From contig JAZNMO010000025.1 of the NCBI GenBank assembly GCA_045579665.1, forward strand, positions 1 to 49,214: a stretch of 49,214 nucleotides of DNA, written 5' to 3'. The position numbers and the translations under genes are program-made. Shown here piece by piece: positions 42,823 through 49,214 of this stretch (positions are counted from its first letter, which is position 1; each line of letters begins with the position of its first letter). The DNA comes from COE1 sp045579665. GTDB lineage: Bacteria; Bacillota; Clostridia; Lachnospirales; Lachnospiraceae. The notes beneath the pieces are model-generated. The model saw nothing but the letters and a program-made list of their open reading frames with translations. It searched no databases and was not told the DNA's origin.

Positions 42823-43956
42823 ATGGCAATTGAAATCGTAGAAAAGTATGTAAATGGTTTAATTGACAGAAGTACATTGGAGGAGCCTGTATGGAATATT
42901 GAGAAGATTCGTGCAGGAAAGAAGGCAACTTGGGATTATATTGATGGATGTATGATTATGTCCTTATTAGAGTTATATAAGGTAACTGAGAATCAGAAGT
43001 ATTTTGAGTTTGCTGAGGAGTATATTGGTTATCGTGTTGAGGAGGATGGTACGATTAGAGGCTATCATAAGGATGAACTTAACATTGATAATATTAATGA
43101 GGGTAAGAATCTTTTTACATTATATGATTTGACCGGTAAGGAGAAGTATGCCAAGGCGACAGCTAAGATTTATGAGCAGATTTTAGAAATGCCCAGAACA
43201 GCAGAGGGAAACTTCTGGCATAAGCAGATTTACCCGAATCAGGTATGGCTTGATGGCTTATATATGGCACAGCCTTATTATATGGAGTATGAGAATCGTT
43301 TTAATGATAAGAAGAATTATGAAGATATCTTCAATCAGTTCTTTAATGTAGAAAAGAATCTTAAGGATGAAGAGACAGGACTTTATTATCATGCATATGA
43401 TTGCTCAAGAGAAGCTTTCTGGTGCGATAAGGAGACAGGACTTTCTCAGAACTTCTGGCTTCGTGCACTAGGTTGGTTTGCTATGGCTCTTCTTGATACT
43501 TTGAGCTTGGCTGATAAGAACTATAAGGATTATGACCATTTGTTAAAGATGTATCGTGATTACATGGATGCAATGCTGAAGTTCCAGTCACCGGAGGGAA
43601 TGTGGTATCAGGTGCCAAACTTCCCCGGAAGAGAGAAGAATTATTTAGAGACAAGCGGAAGCTCTATTATGGCATATAGTTTATTAAAGGGTGTAAGACT
43701 TGGTCTTTTACCTGAGGAATACCGAGAGTATGGTATTAAGGCATTTAATGGTATTTGTGATAAGTACTTATCTGAGGTAGATGGTAATATGAGCCTTGGT
43801 GGTATCTGTCTTGTGGCAGGTTTAGGACCGGAGGATAATAGAAGACGTGATGGTTCTTATGAATACTATATGTCAGAGCCGATTGTTAAGGATGATGCGA
43901 AGGGAACAGCTCCTTTCTTATTAGCATATGCTGAGATGTTAAGATTAGAGAAATAA
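42823..43956 (+). CDS. GH105 unsaturated rhamnogalacturonyl/galacturonyl hydrolase
   Basis: This 377-residue (alpha/alpha)6-barrel enzyme resembles YteR and YesR, which remove the unsaturated uronic acid left by pectate or rhamnogalacturonan lyases. Conserved parts include WDYIDGCMIMSLLELY and HKQIYPNQVWLDGLYMAQPYY, with Asp144 at the position of the known catalytic acid (Asp143 in YteR). No signal peptide is present. AAAGG precedes the ATG. It follows GH28 by 24 bases in the same operon. Confidence 0.92.
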   Translation: MAIEIVEKYVNGLIDRSTLEEPVWNIEKIRAGKKATWDYIDGCMIMSLLELYKVTENQKYFEFAEEYIGYRVEEDGTIRGYHKDELNIDNINEGKNLFTLYDLTGKEKYAKATAKIYEQILEMPRTAEGNFWHKQIYPNQVWLDGLYMAQPYYMEYENRFNDKKNYEDIFNQFFNVEKNLKDEETGLYYHAYDCSREAFWCDKETGLSQNFWLRALGWFAMALLDTLSLADKNYKDYDHLLKMYRDYMDAMLKFQSPEGMWYQVPNFPGREKNYLETSGSSIMAYSLLKGVRLGLLPEEYREYGIKAFNGICDKYLSEVDGNMSLGGICLVAGLGPEDNRRRDGSYEYYMSEPIVKDDAKGTAPFLLAYAEMLRLEK

Positions 43957-43975
43957 GGAAAGTCAGGAATTTCTT

Positions 43976-44935
43976 ATGGCAGATATTAAGGAAATCTACG
44001 TATCCCAAAGAGAGGATGCAGAGTTTAGTGAGGTTATGCATGCCTTGGAATATGCAAAGCAGTTTGATGGTAAGGAAGTTTATATCCATATTGCACCGGG
44101 TGAGTACAGAGAGCGTATCGTAGTAAGTCAGGACCATATCACATTCATTGGTATGGATGCTGAGAATACTGTTCTTGTGTATGGTGACGGAGCTTTTGAT
44201 TTGCTGGAGGACGGTGATAAGAGAGGAACCTTTAGAACACCTTCTGTGTTTATAGATGCGAATCATTTTAAAGCGATAAATATTACCTTTAGAAATGATG
44301 CAGGTCAGGGGGAAGTGGTTGGTCAGGCATTGGCTCTCTATGCAGATGGTGATGAGCTTATCTTTGAGAATTGCCGTTTTGACGGACATCAGGATACGAT
44401 TTTTACAGCACCATTGCCATTAAAGGAGATGCAACCGGGAGGATTTAAGGGGCCAAAGGAGTTTGCACCGAGAGTGCATGGCAGACATTATTATAAGGAC
44501 TGCTATATTGCAGGTAATATTGACTTTATCTTTGGTAGTGCGACGGCTTACTTTGAGAACTGTGAGATATTCATGAAGAATCGAGAAGGTAATCCCAAGG
44601 GCTTTGTGACAGCACCTTCTACTTATGAAGGTATGAAGTATGGTTATGTGTTTAATCACTGTAGATTTACAAGCGATTGCCCGAAGGAAAGCGGTTATCT
44701 TGGTCGTCCTTGGAGAGACCACGCTAAGTGTGTGATTATGAATTCAGAGATTGGTCCTCATATTAAGAAAGAGGGCTGGGATGACTGGAATAAGAAGCAT
44801 GCTTGGGAGACGATGTATTTTGCAGAGTATGGCAACTTTGGTGAGGGTGCAAGTGATGAGAGAGCACCGTTTGTAAAGATGCTTACTGAGACTGAGGCGG
44901 CTGAATACACGAAGGAACAGGTGCTCGGTTTTTAG
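43976..44935 (+). CDS. CE8 pectin methylesterase, cytoplasmic
   Basis: This 319-residue beta-helix esterase removes methyl groups from galacturonan. Motifs are FDGHQDTIF with Gln139 and the acid/base Asp140, GNIDFIFGSATAYFENC with the nucleophile Asp183, and GYLGRPWRDHAK with the conserved Arg. No signal peptide is seen, so it should act on imported methylated oligosaccharides inside the cell. It lies 19 bases after GH105. Confidence 0.92.
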   Translation: MADIKEIYVSQREDAEFSEVMHALEYAKQFDGKEVYIHIAPGEYRERIVVSQDHITFIGMDAENTVLVYGDGAFDLLEDGDKRGTFRTPSVFIDANHFKAINITFRNDAGQGEVVGQALALYADGDELIFENCRFDGHQDTIFTAPLPLKEMQPGGFKGPKEFAPRVHGRHYYKDCYIAGNIDFIFGSATAYFENCEIFMKNREGNPKGFVTAPSTYEGMKYGYVFNHCRFTSDCPKESGYLGRPWRDHAKCVIMNSEIGPHIKKEGWDDWNKKHAWETMYFAEYGNFGEGASDERAPFVKMLTETEAAEYTKEQVLGF

Positions 44936-44991
44936 AAGATAGGTTTGATTATTATCAATTTGCGTTTACATGAATTCAGAGAGGGTATTTC

Positions 44992-46074
44992 ATGCAGATA
45001 ACAAAATATTACGGAAGTCTTGCAAATATGCAGAAGAAATATGACAGATATGCAAGACAGGATTATTTCAAAGGAAATACAGTAGTTGAGTTTGAAGAGT
45101 GGAGAGAGGCGTCAAGAAAGACGCTTTCTTTTCTTCTTGGAATGGATAAGATGGACAGTGTGCCTCTAGAAGCGAGAGTGGAAGAGGTTGTGACACTGGA
45201 CGGAGGAATTGTCAGAGAGAAGGTTGTCATTCAGACAGAAGAGGATGTCTGGATGCCAATGTATATCTTGATTCCGGCTGAATTTGAAGGTGAAAAGCCA
45301 AGAGTAGTACTGGCACCGCCGGGACATCAGGGCGCAGGTAAGTATTCTGTAGCAGGCTTTTATGAGGATGAGGATGTCGTAGAAGCAATTAAGCGATTTA
45401 ACTATGACTATGGTATGCAGCTTGTAAAGAAGGGCTATGTGGCAGTTTGTCCTGATGCCAGAGGCTTTGGTGAGCGTAGGGATGAAGCCTTGCAGAATGA
45501 TAACAAGAAGTCTTTTATGAATTCAACCTGCTTTCATCTGGCACATATGGCAGAGCCTTTGGGAATGACGGTTGCAGGACTTTGTACCTGGGATTTGATG
45601 CGTGCCATTGACTATATCAAGACGCGCAGAGAGTGGAATACAGAGAATATAGGCTGTGTTGGCTTCTCGGGCGGAGGGATGCAGGCCTTGTATTTGGCTG
45701 CTTTGGATGAAAGAGTGGCAGGCGTGTGTATCAGCGGCTATATGTATGGATTTAAGGATTCTTTACAGTTATTGAATGGCAATTGTAATTGTAACTATGT
45801 GCCTCATCTGTGGGAGCATTTTGATATGGGAGATATTGCTTCGCTGATAGCTCCCAGACCATTAGTTGTGCAGTCATGTCGTGGCGACCATCTGAATGGG
45901 CCAAGAGGCTTGCATAATGTTTATGAGCAGTTAGATATTATTAAGAAGGCTTATGAGGTCTACCATAAGACGGACTTAGTTATGCATGATATTCATGAGG
46001 GTGTACATTGCTGGCATGATGAGAATTTGGATGATATATTAGAGTGCTTGTTTTTGCATAGAAATACAGACTAA
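44992..46074 (+). CDS. Alpha/beta-hydrolase, probable pectin or sugar acetylesterase
   Basis: This 360-residue alpha/beta-hydrolase has the nucleophile elbow GFSGGG near residue 224, the oxyanion-side motif APPGHQGAGKYS, DARGFGERRDEA, and a late His in HDIHEGVHCWHDE that could complete the triad with the Asp in RPLVVQSCRGDHL. It resembles the dienelactone-hydrolase/acetyl-xylan-esterase group. Position in a pectin operon suggests removal of acetyl groups from galacturonides, which is inferred. No signal peptide is present. Confidence 0.75.
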   Translation: MQITKYYGSLANMQKKYDRYARQDYFKGNTVVEFEEWREASRKTLSFLLGMDKMDSVPLEARVEEVVTLDGGIVREKVVIQTEEDVWMPMYILIPAEFEGEKPRVVLAPPGHQGAGKYSVAGFYEDEDVVEAIKRFNYDYGMQLVKKGYVAVCPDARGFGERRDEALQNDNKKSFMNSTCFHLAHMAEPLGMTVAGLCTWDLMRAIDYIKTRREWNTENIGCVGFSGGGMQALYLAALDERVAGVCISGYMYGFKDSLQLLNGNCNCNYVPHLWEHFDMGDIASLIAPRPLVVQSCRGDHLNGPRGLHNVYEQLDIIKKAYEVYHKTDLVMHDIHEGVHCWHDENLDDILECLFLHRNTD

Positions 46075-46145
46075 GGCGGTTGAAATGCAAGCTTTCTTAG
46101 CTTAGAATGAAAATAATGATTTTAGTATGACTGGAGGTTACAAAC

Positions 46146-46982
46146 ATGCAGTTTGGTATTAGATTACATGATGCGGTTAATGTACCGATTGAAGAAAGAG
46201 TTAAGGCAGTTCGTGAGCAGGGCTTTGCCTGTGCACATGTTGCTTTATCAAAGGTTATCAGCGAGAACTCCGTAGCAGATAGTGCTTTGACACCGGGCTA
46301 CGCGATGTATCTTAAGAGAGTATTTGAGAAGAATGAGGTAGATTTGGCAGTATTAGGCTGTTATTTGAATCTTGCCAATCCTGACCCTGTTCAGCTTAAG
46401 GCAATTCAGGATAAATATATGGCACATATCCGCTTTGCAGCACACTTAGGGGTTGGTGTTGTTGGTACTGAGACAGGTGCTCCAAACGTTGAGTACAAGT
46501 TTGAGGAGGCATGTTGGTCAGAAGAAGCATTAGAGATTTTCATTAAGAATCTTAGACCTGTTGTGAAGTATGCTGAACAGATGGGCGTATTACTTGCAAT
46601 CGAGCCTGTTGTAAGACATATCGTATGCAATCCTGTTCGTGCAAGAAGAGTATTGGATGAGATTAATTCTCCTAATCTTAGAATCATTCTTGACCCTGTG
46701 AATCTTCTTGAGATTTATAATTATGAGAAGCAGGATGAAATCTTTGCAGAGGCGATTGAGCTTCTAGGTAAGGATGTAGCAGTCCTTCATGTAAAGGATT
46801 TTATTATCGAAGATGGAAAGCTCAAGTCCGTTGGTGTTGGTCAGGGACAGGCACATTGGGATAAGATTATTCCTTATATGAAGAAGGAGAAGCCTTTCAT
46901 GCATGCAACCTTGGAGGATACTAAGCCTGATAATGCAGTTGCCTGTTTGAACTATATTAAAGAGATTTATAAGAATAGTTAA
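46146..46982 (+). CDS. TIM-barrel sugar isomerase/epimerase-like protein
   Basis: This 278-residue protein has the AP-endonuclease-2/xylose-isomerase-like fold. Metal-site candidates are Glu in VGTETG, Glu in LAIEPVVRH, Asp-Pro-Val-Asn in RIILDPVNLL, His in VLHVKDF and a late Glu in HATLEDT. GGAGG lies about 9 nt before the ATG. It ends the pectin operon and probably interconverts a uronate- or rhamnose-derived sugar; the substrate is unknown. Confidence 0.8.
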   Translation: MQFGIRLHDAVNVPIEERVKAVREQGFACAHVALSKVISENSVADSALTPGYAMYLKRVFEKNEVDLAVLGCYLNLANPDPVQLKAIQDKYMAHIRFAAHLGVGVVGTETGAPNVEYKFEEACWSEEALEIFIKNLRPVVKYAEQMGVLLAIEPVVRHIVCNPVRARRVLDEINSPNLRIILDPVNLLEIYNYEKQDEIFAEAIELLGKDVAVLHVKDFIIEDGKLKSVGVGQGQAHWDKIIPYMKKEKPFMHATLEDTKPDNAVACLNYIKEIYKNS

Positions 46983-47013
46983 GAACATGTAGAGATTGTA
47001 AAAAATTCTTAGA

Positions 47014-47047
47014 AAAGCTGAAATCGTGAGGTTTCAGCTTTTTTTGG
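47014..47047 (+). terminator. Terminator of the pectin operon
   Basis: AAAGCTGAAA (47014-47023) and TTTCAGCTTT (47032-47041) form the stem, followed by a long T run. Confidence 0.92.
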
Positions 47048-47340
47048 CATAAGTTTAGCCTGCCTTGTGTCTTTTTGTATATATAGAAAATAATTTGAAT
47101 TTCATATACATAATTTCTCCATTTTTTGTATGTATTTCATTGGTTTTATTCTATACATACAATTATGTCTTTTTTTACAATGAAAATGACCATATTACGC
47201 TAATTTTTGTATATAGAACAATACTTTTTTCGTATATATACAAACTGCTCAAAATTTCATATTGTATTCTGCTCGTTCATCTGTGAAACTCGCACTAGTT
47301 GCCATTGCCATCTGTTATAAAATATGTCAAAATAAAAGAA
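47048..47340 (+). other. AT-rich non-coding region with TGTATATA-type repeats
   Basis: The stretch 46983-47372 has no supported gene beyond the terminator. Variants of TTTTTGTATATA and its complement recur about six times, including GTATATATAC and paired TGTATGTA/TACATACA. A frame of 73 codons (47065-47286) is Phe/Tyr/Ile-rich with no ribosome site and is probably chance. The region could hold an operator cluster or promoter for the next gene. Confidence 0.5.
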
Positions 47341-47372
47341 TGATTTATGAATGAGAGAGTAGGTTGAACGAG

Positions 47373-48083
47373 ATGACAATTAAAGCAGTGTTATTTGATT
47401 TGGACGGAACATTACTTCCGATGGATTATGATAAGTTTGTGCATGGATATTTTAAACTGCTGGCAAAGAAGCTGGCAGAAGTAGGATATGACCCTGAGAC
47501 TTTGGTAGATAATATTTGGAAGAGTACAGGCGCGATGGTGATGAATGATGGCAGTATGAAGAACGAAGATGCGTTCTGGGCTGCGTTTACGAAGATATAC
47601 GGCGAGAAGGCATTAGGAGATTTGCCTGTTTTTGAGGATTTTTATGCCAATGATTTTCAAGAGGTGCAGAGTATTTGTGGGTTTGACGCAGCAGCTAAAG
47701 AAGTGGTAGAGCTTGCAGGAGAGAATGGAAGAAAGGTAATTCTTGCAACCAATCCTCTATTCCCAAGTATTGCAACAGAGTCGCGCGTACGCTGGGCAGG
47801 ACTTGATAAGGATGCTTTTGAATTGATTACAACCTATGAGAATTCCTCTTATTGTAAGCCGAATCCTAAGTATTATGTAGAGATTTGCGAGAAGATAGGC
47901 TGTCAGCCCGAGGAATGTGTTATGGTTGGTAACGATGTAGCGGAGGATATGATTGCCGAGACACTTGGTATGAAGGTATTTTTATTAACAAATGACCTGA
48001 TTAATAAGAAGGAGCAGGATATTTCCAAGTACCCACAGGGCGGATATGAGGAGTTGAAGGTGTTTCTTAGAACATTAGAATAA
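47373..48083 (+). CDS. HAD-superfamily hydrolase
   Basis: This phosphatase-like protein of about 236 residues has motif I FDLDGTLLP (nucleophile Asp9, acid/base Asp11), motif II ILATNPLFP, motif III Lys in YCKPNPKYY and motif IV VGNDVAEDM. The cap domain lies between motifs I and II. ATG 47373 was preferred over TTG 47364. It stands alone between the AT-rich region and a two-way terminator. The substrate cannot be told from sequence. Confidence 0.88.
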   Translation: MTIKAVLFDLDGTLLPMDYDKFVHGYFKLLAKKLAEVGYDPETLVDNIWKSTGAMVMNDGSMKNEDAFWAAFTKIYGEKALGDLPVFEDFYANDFQEVQSICGFDAAAKEVVELAGENGRKVILATNPLFPSIATESRVRWAGLDKDAFELITTYENSSYCKPNPKYYVEICEKIGCQPEECVMVGNDVAEDMIAETLGMKVFLLTNDLINKKEQDISKYPQGGYEELKVFLRTLE

Positions 48084-48090
48084 AGAGTAT

Positions 48091-48127
48091 AAAAGGCAAA
48101 CAGTTGATAGTGCTGTTTGCCTTTTAT
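48091..48127. terminator. Bidirectional terminator
   Basis: AAAAGGCAAACAG (48091-48103) and CTGTTTGCCTTTT (48113-48125) form a perfect 13-bp stem between the convergent HAD and DUF3021 genes, with A and T runs serving both strands. Confidence 0.9.
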
Positions 48128-48147
48128 GCTGTTTGATAAGTTTTCTT

Positions 48148-48549
48148 CTATTTATCTGCAATCAGCTGATTAATCTCATCAGCTTCATAGCTTCTCATCT
48201 TATAAAAATACCTGTGAACACAGCAGTAGACCAAAAGATAGATGATACTTACGCTTATTAGACTAACCAAGGTAAAGGAGAACCAGTGTCCAAAGTAGCC
48301 TGCAGCCAGCATAAGAGCATAGGTTAGTATCAGTTCAACAATGAAGTATGCCTTATAGGAACTAAAGTCAATATAGCTTAAACCATAATCGATTAAGTCA
48401 ATTAACACGATAAATCCAAAGAGCACAAGAATCCATCCGTTGCTTTGGTATGAATAGCCATTGATAAGGTTAAGGATTGTTGTACCAAGCATGGAAAGAG
48501 TAAAGGTAATGCATGCAGATGTAAAGTAGTTTTTTATTAATTTCTTCAT
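48148..48549 (-). CDS. DUF3021 membrane protein (LytTR partner)
   Basis: This 133-residue protein has four hydrophobic segments (about 10-30, 38-58, 70-90 and 93-112) and ends in a charged tail (YFYKMRSYEADEINQLIADK). It fits DUF3021, which is usually encoded next to a small LytTR-domain regulator; the remnant of one lies 12 bases upstream. AGGAGG precedes the ATG on the minus strand. In such pairs the membrane protein is thought to restrain the regulator. It may now be an orphan. Confidence 0.85.
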   Translation of the reverse strand: MKKLIKNYFTSACITFTLSMLGTTILNLINGYSYQSNGWILVLFGFIVLIDLIDYGLSYIDFSSYKAYFIVELILTYALMLAAGYFGHWFSFTLVSLISVSIIYLLVYCCVHRYFYKMRSYEADEINQLIADK

Positions 48550-48561
48550 AATGAAATCCTC

Positions 48562-48912
48562 CTATTTTCTTAATTGCGCTTTGAGGGCATCGATATAATT
48601 TCTGGAAATAATCAGCTGTTCGCCATTTGTAAGTTCAGCTTTGAGACGATGATTCACAAATGGTGCGACACATTTCAGGTGACTGATGTTTAAGATACAG
48701 CTTTTGCTGACTCGTACAAAGGTCATATGTTTTAATCTGTCTTCTAAGGTAGTCAGGCTCTGACGACAGAGGTAAGTATGCTCCTTGGTATAGAGAAAGG
48801 TCTTGCTGTCCACTGTTTCCATATAGAAGATTTCCTCTAATGGAATTTGATATAGCTTTCCGTCTGATTCGCATTCTAAAGAGAATGTGTACTGCCTAAT
48901 ATAATTACTGAC
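48562..48912 (-). pseudogene. LytTR-domain regulator, 5' truncated
   Basis: The frame encodes a LytTR DNA-binding domain: LYQIPLEEIFYMETVDSKTF, then RLKHMTFVRVSKSCILNISH, HRLKAELTNGEQLIISRNYI and DALKAQLRK. Family members of this type are about 145 residues and start earlier. Here coding similarity runs back to VSNYIRQYTFSLE and meets an in-frame TGA at 48915-48913. The only ATG (48822) is inside the domain, after strand one, and lacks a good ribosome site. The N-terminal 30 or so residues are missing, next to a transposase-like end, so inactivation by insertion is likely. Confidence 0.7.
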
Positions 48913-48982
48913 TCAAACTTCCCACACTTGAATTAACGTTTGTACCTTGAAAACTCTATATTACAGCCAATATTTTATTGAT

Positions 48983-49213
48983 TTATACCTCGGAAATGAA
49001 ACCTAGAGAAAACCTTAGGTATTTTGGAAGTCGATTAACAAAGCTGGATGTAAAATCAGCCAACTGTTCATCCGTTATATGAAAGAATTCCGTTATTGTA
49101 TCAAGCATTGCCTGCATTAGTATTTGGAATGAATGGTTGAATGTTATATCTGCAAGTTCATCTGCAAGATAATAAAATATTTCACAAATTGTTTTAGTAT
49201 CTTCATTGCTTCG
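48983..49213 (-). mobile_element. Probable 3' end of a transposase gene
   Basis: A minus-strand frame enters from the right edge and stops with TAA at 48985-48983, giving 76 residues with DEQLADFTSSFVNRLPKYLR near the end. It recalls the helical C-terminal tails of DDE transposases in Lachnospiraceae. This is from memory and not certain. It lies about 70 bases upstream of the truncated LytTR frame, as expected for an insertion sequence that cut off that gene's 5' end. The catalytic part is outside the window. Confidence 0.45.
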
Positions 49214-49214
49214 C

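Noticed and set aside
47065..47286. 73-codon hydrophobic frame after the pectin operon
   Set aside because: AT-rich chance frame rich in Phe, Tyr and Ile, starting without a ribosome site in repeat-filled non-coding DNA.

Overview
The window looks like chromosomal DNA of a spore-forming, anaerobic, Gram-positive Clostridia bacterium, most likely a pectin-degrading member of the Lachnospiraceae. This is inferred from gene content and order (rplS-rbgA-rnhB-ylqG-ylqH; DUF512-der-plsY-gpsA ... spoIVA), Firmicutes-type Shine-Dalgarno sequences and sigma-A promoters, a tyrosine T-box, anaerobic ribonucleotide reductase and sporulation genes (spoIVA, a GerA/SpoVAF-family gene, cotJA-cotJB-cotJC). 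No search could be run, so names rest on motifs, lengths and neighbours.

Layout. 1-6.9 kb: end of rplS, a non-coding chain of perfect hairpins, then two signal peptidase I genes flanking rbgA, followed by rnhB, a FliK-like gene, an FlhB-tail-like gene, yraN and a PgeF-type laccase-domain gene. 6.9-8.7 kb: T-box-controlled tyrS. 8.7-10.5 kb: a broken GH53 endo-galactanase with a CBM13-like tail, preceded by repeated hairpin/Shine-Dalgarno units. 10.5-16.4 kb: prs (minus strand), then DUF512, der, plsY and gpsA. 16.5-21.3 kb: a MoxR ATPase/VWA pair, a zinc-ribbon protein with a long Lys/Tyr-rich disordered tail, and spoIVA. 21.3-25.3 kb: an accessory-looking cassette of an unrecognised 909-residue protein with a WXG100-like N-terminal pattern, a coupled membrane-anchored leucine-rich-repeat protein, and a decayed remnant copy of part of the first gene. 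25.3-28.2 kb: cdd, a membrane-anchored MutS-like ATPase, rnhA and a 40-residue membrane protein. 28.2-32.0 kb: nrdD-nrdG-dut behind a promoter with paired NrdR boxes. 32.0-34.6 kb: a spoVAF-like gene and cotJABC. 34.7-40.1 kb: a chemotaxis receptor, a glycogen-debranching enzyme and a convergent MATE transporter. 40.2-47.0 kb: a pectin locus (AraC regulator, GH28, GH105, CE8, an alpha/beta-hydrolase esterase, a TIM-barrel isomerase-like protein), all without signal peptides. 47-49.2 kb: a HAD phosphatase, then on the minus strand DUF3021, a 5'-truncated LytTR regulator and what looks like the 3' end of a transposase.

How the genes work together. The nrd-dut block makes and sanitises dNTPs under anaerobic conditions. 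The pectin operon would demethylate, deacetylate and hydrolyse oligogalacturonides after import, under a LacI/CcpA-type operator and an AraC regulator. The sporulation genes carry sequences resembling sigma-E and sigma-G promoters. The most interesting regulatory design is at the dut/spoVAF-like junction: one hairpin acts as the upstream terminator, hides the downstream Shine-Dalgarno, and carries a sigma-G-like -10 in its 5' arm, so a sporulation transcript would start inside the loop and leave the ribosome site free. A related arrangement occurs at the chemotaxis receptor gene. The best candidate for an undescribed system is the 21.4-25.3 kb cassette.
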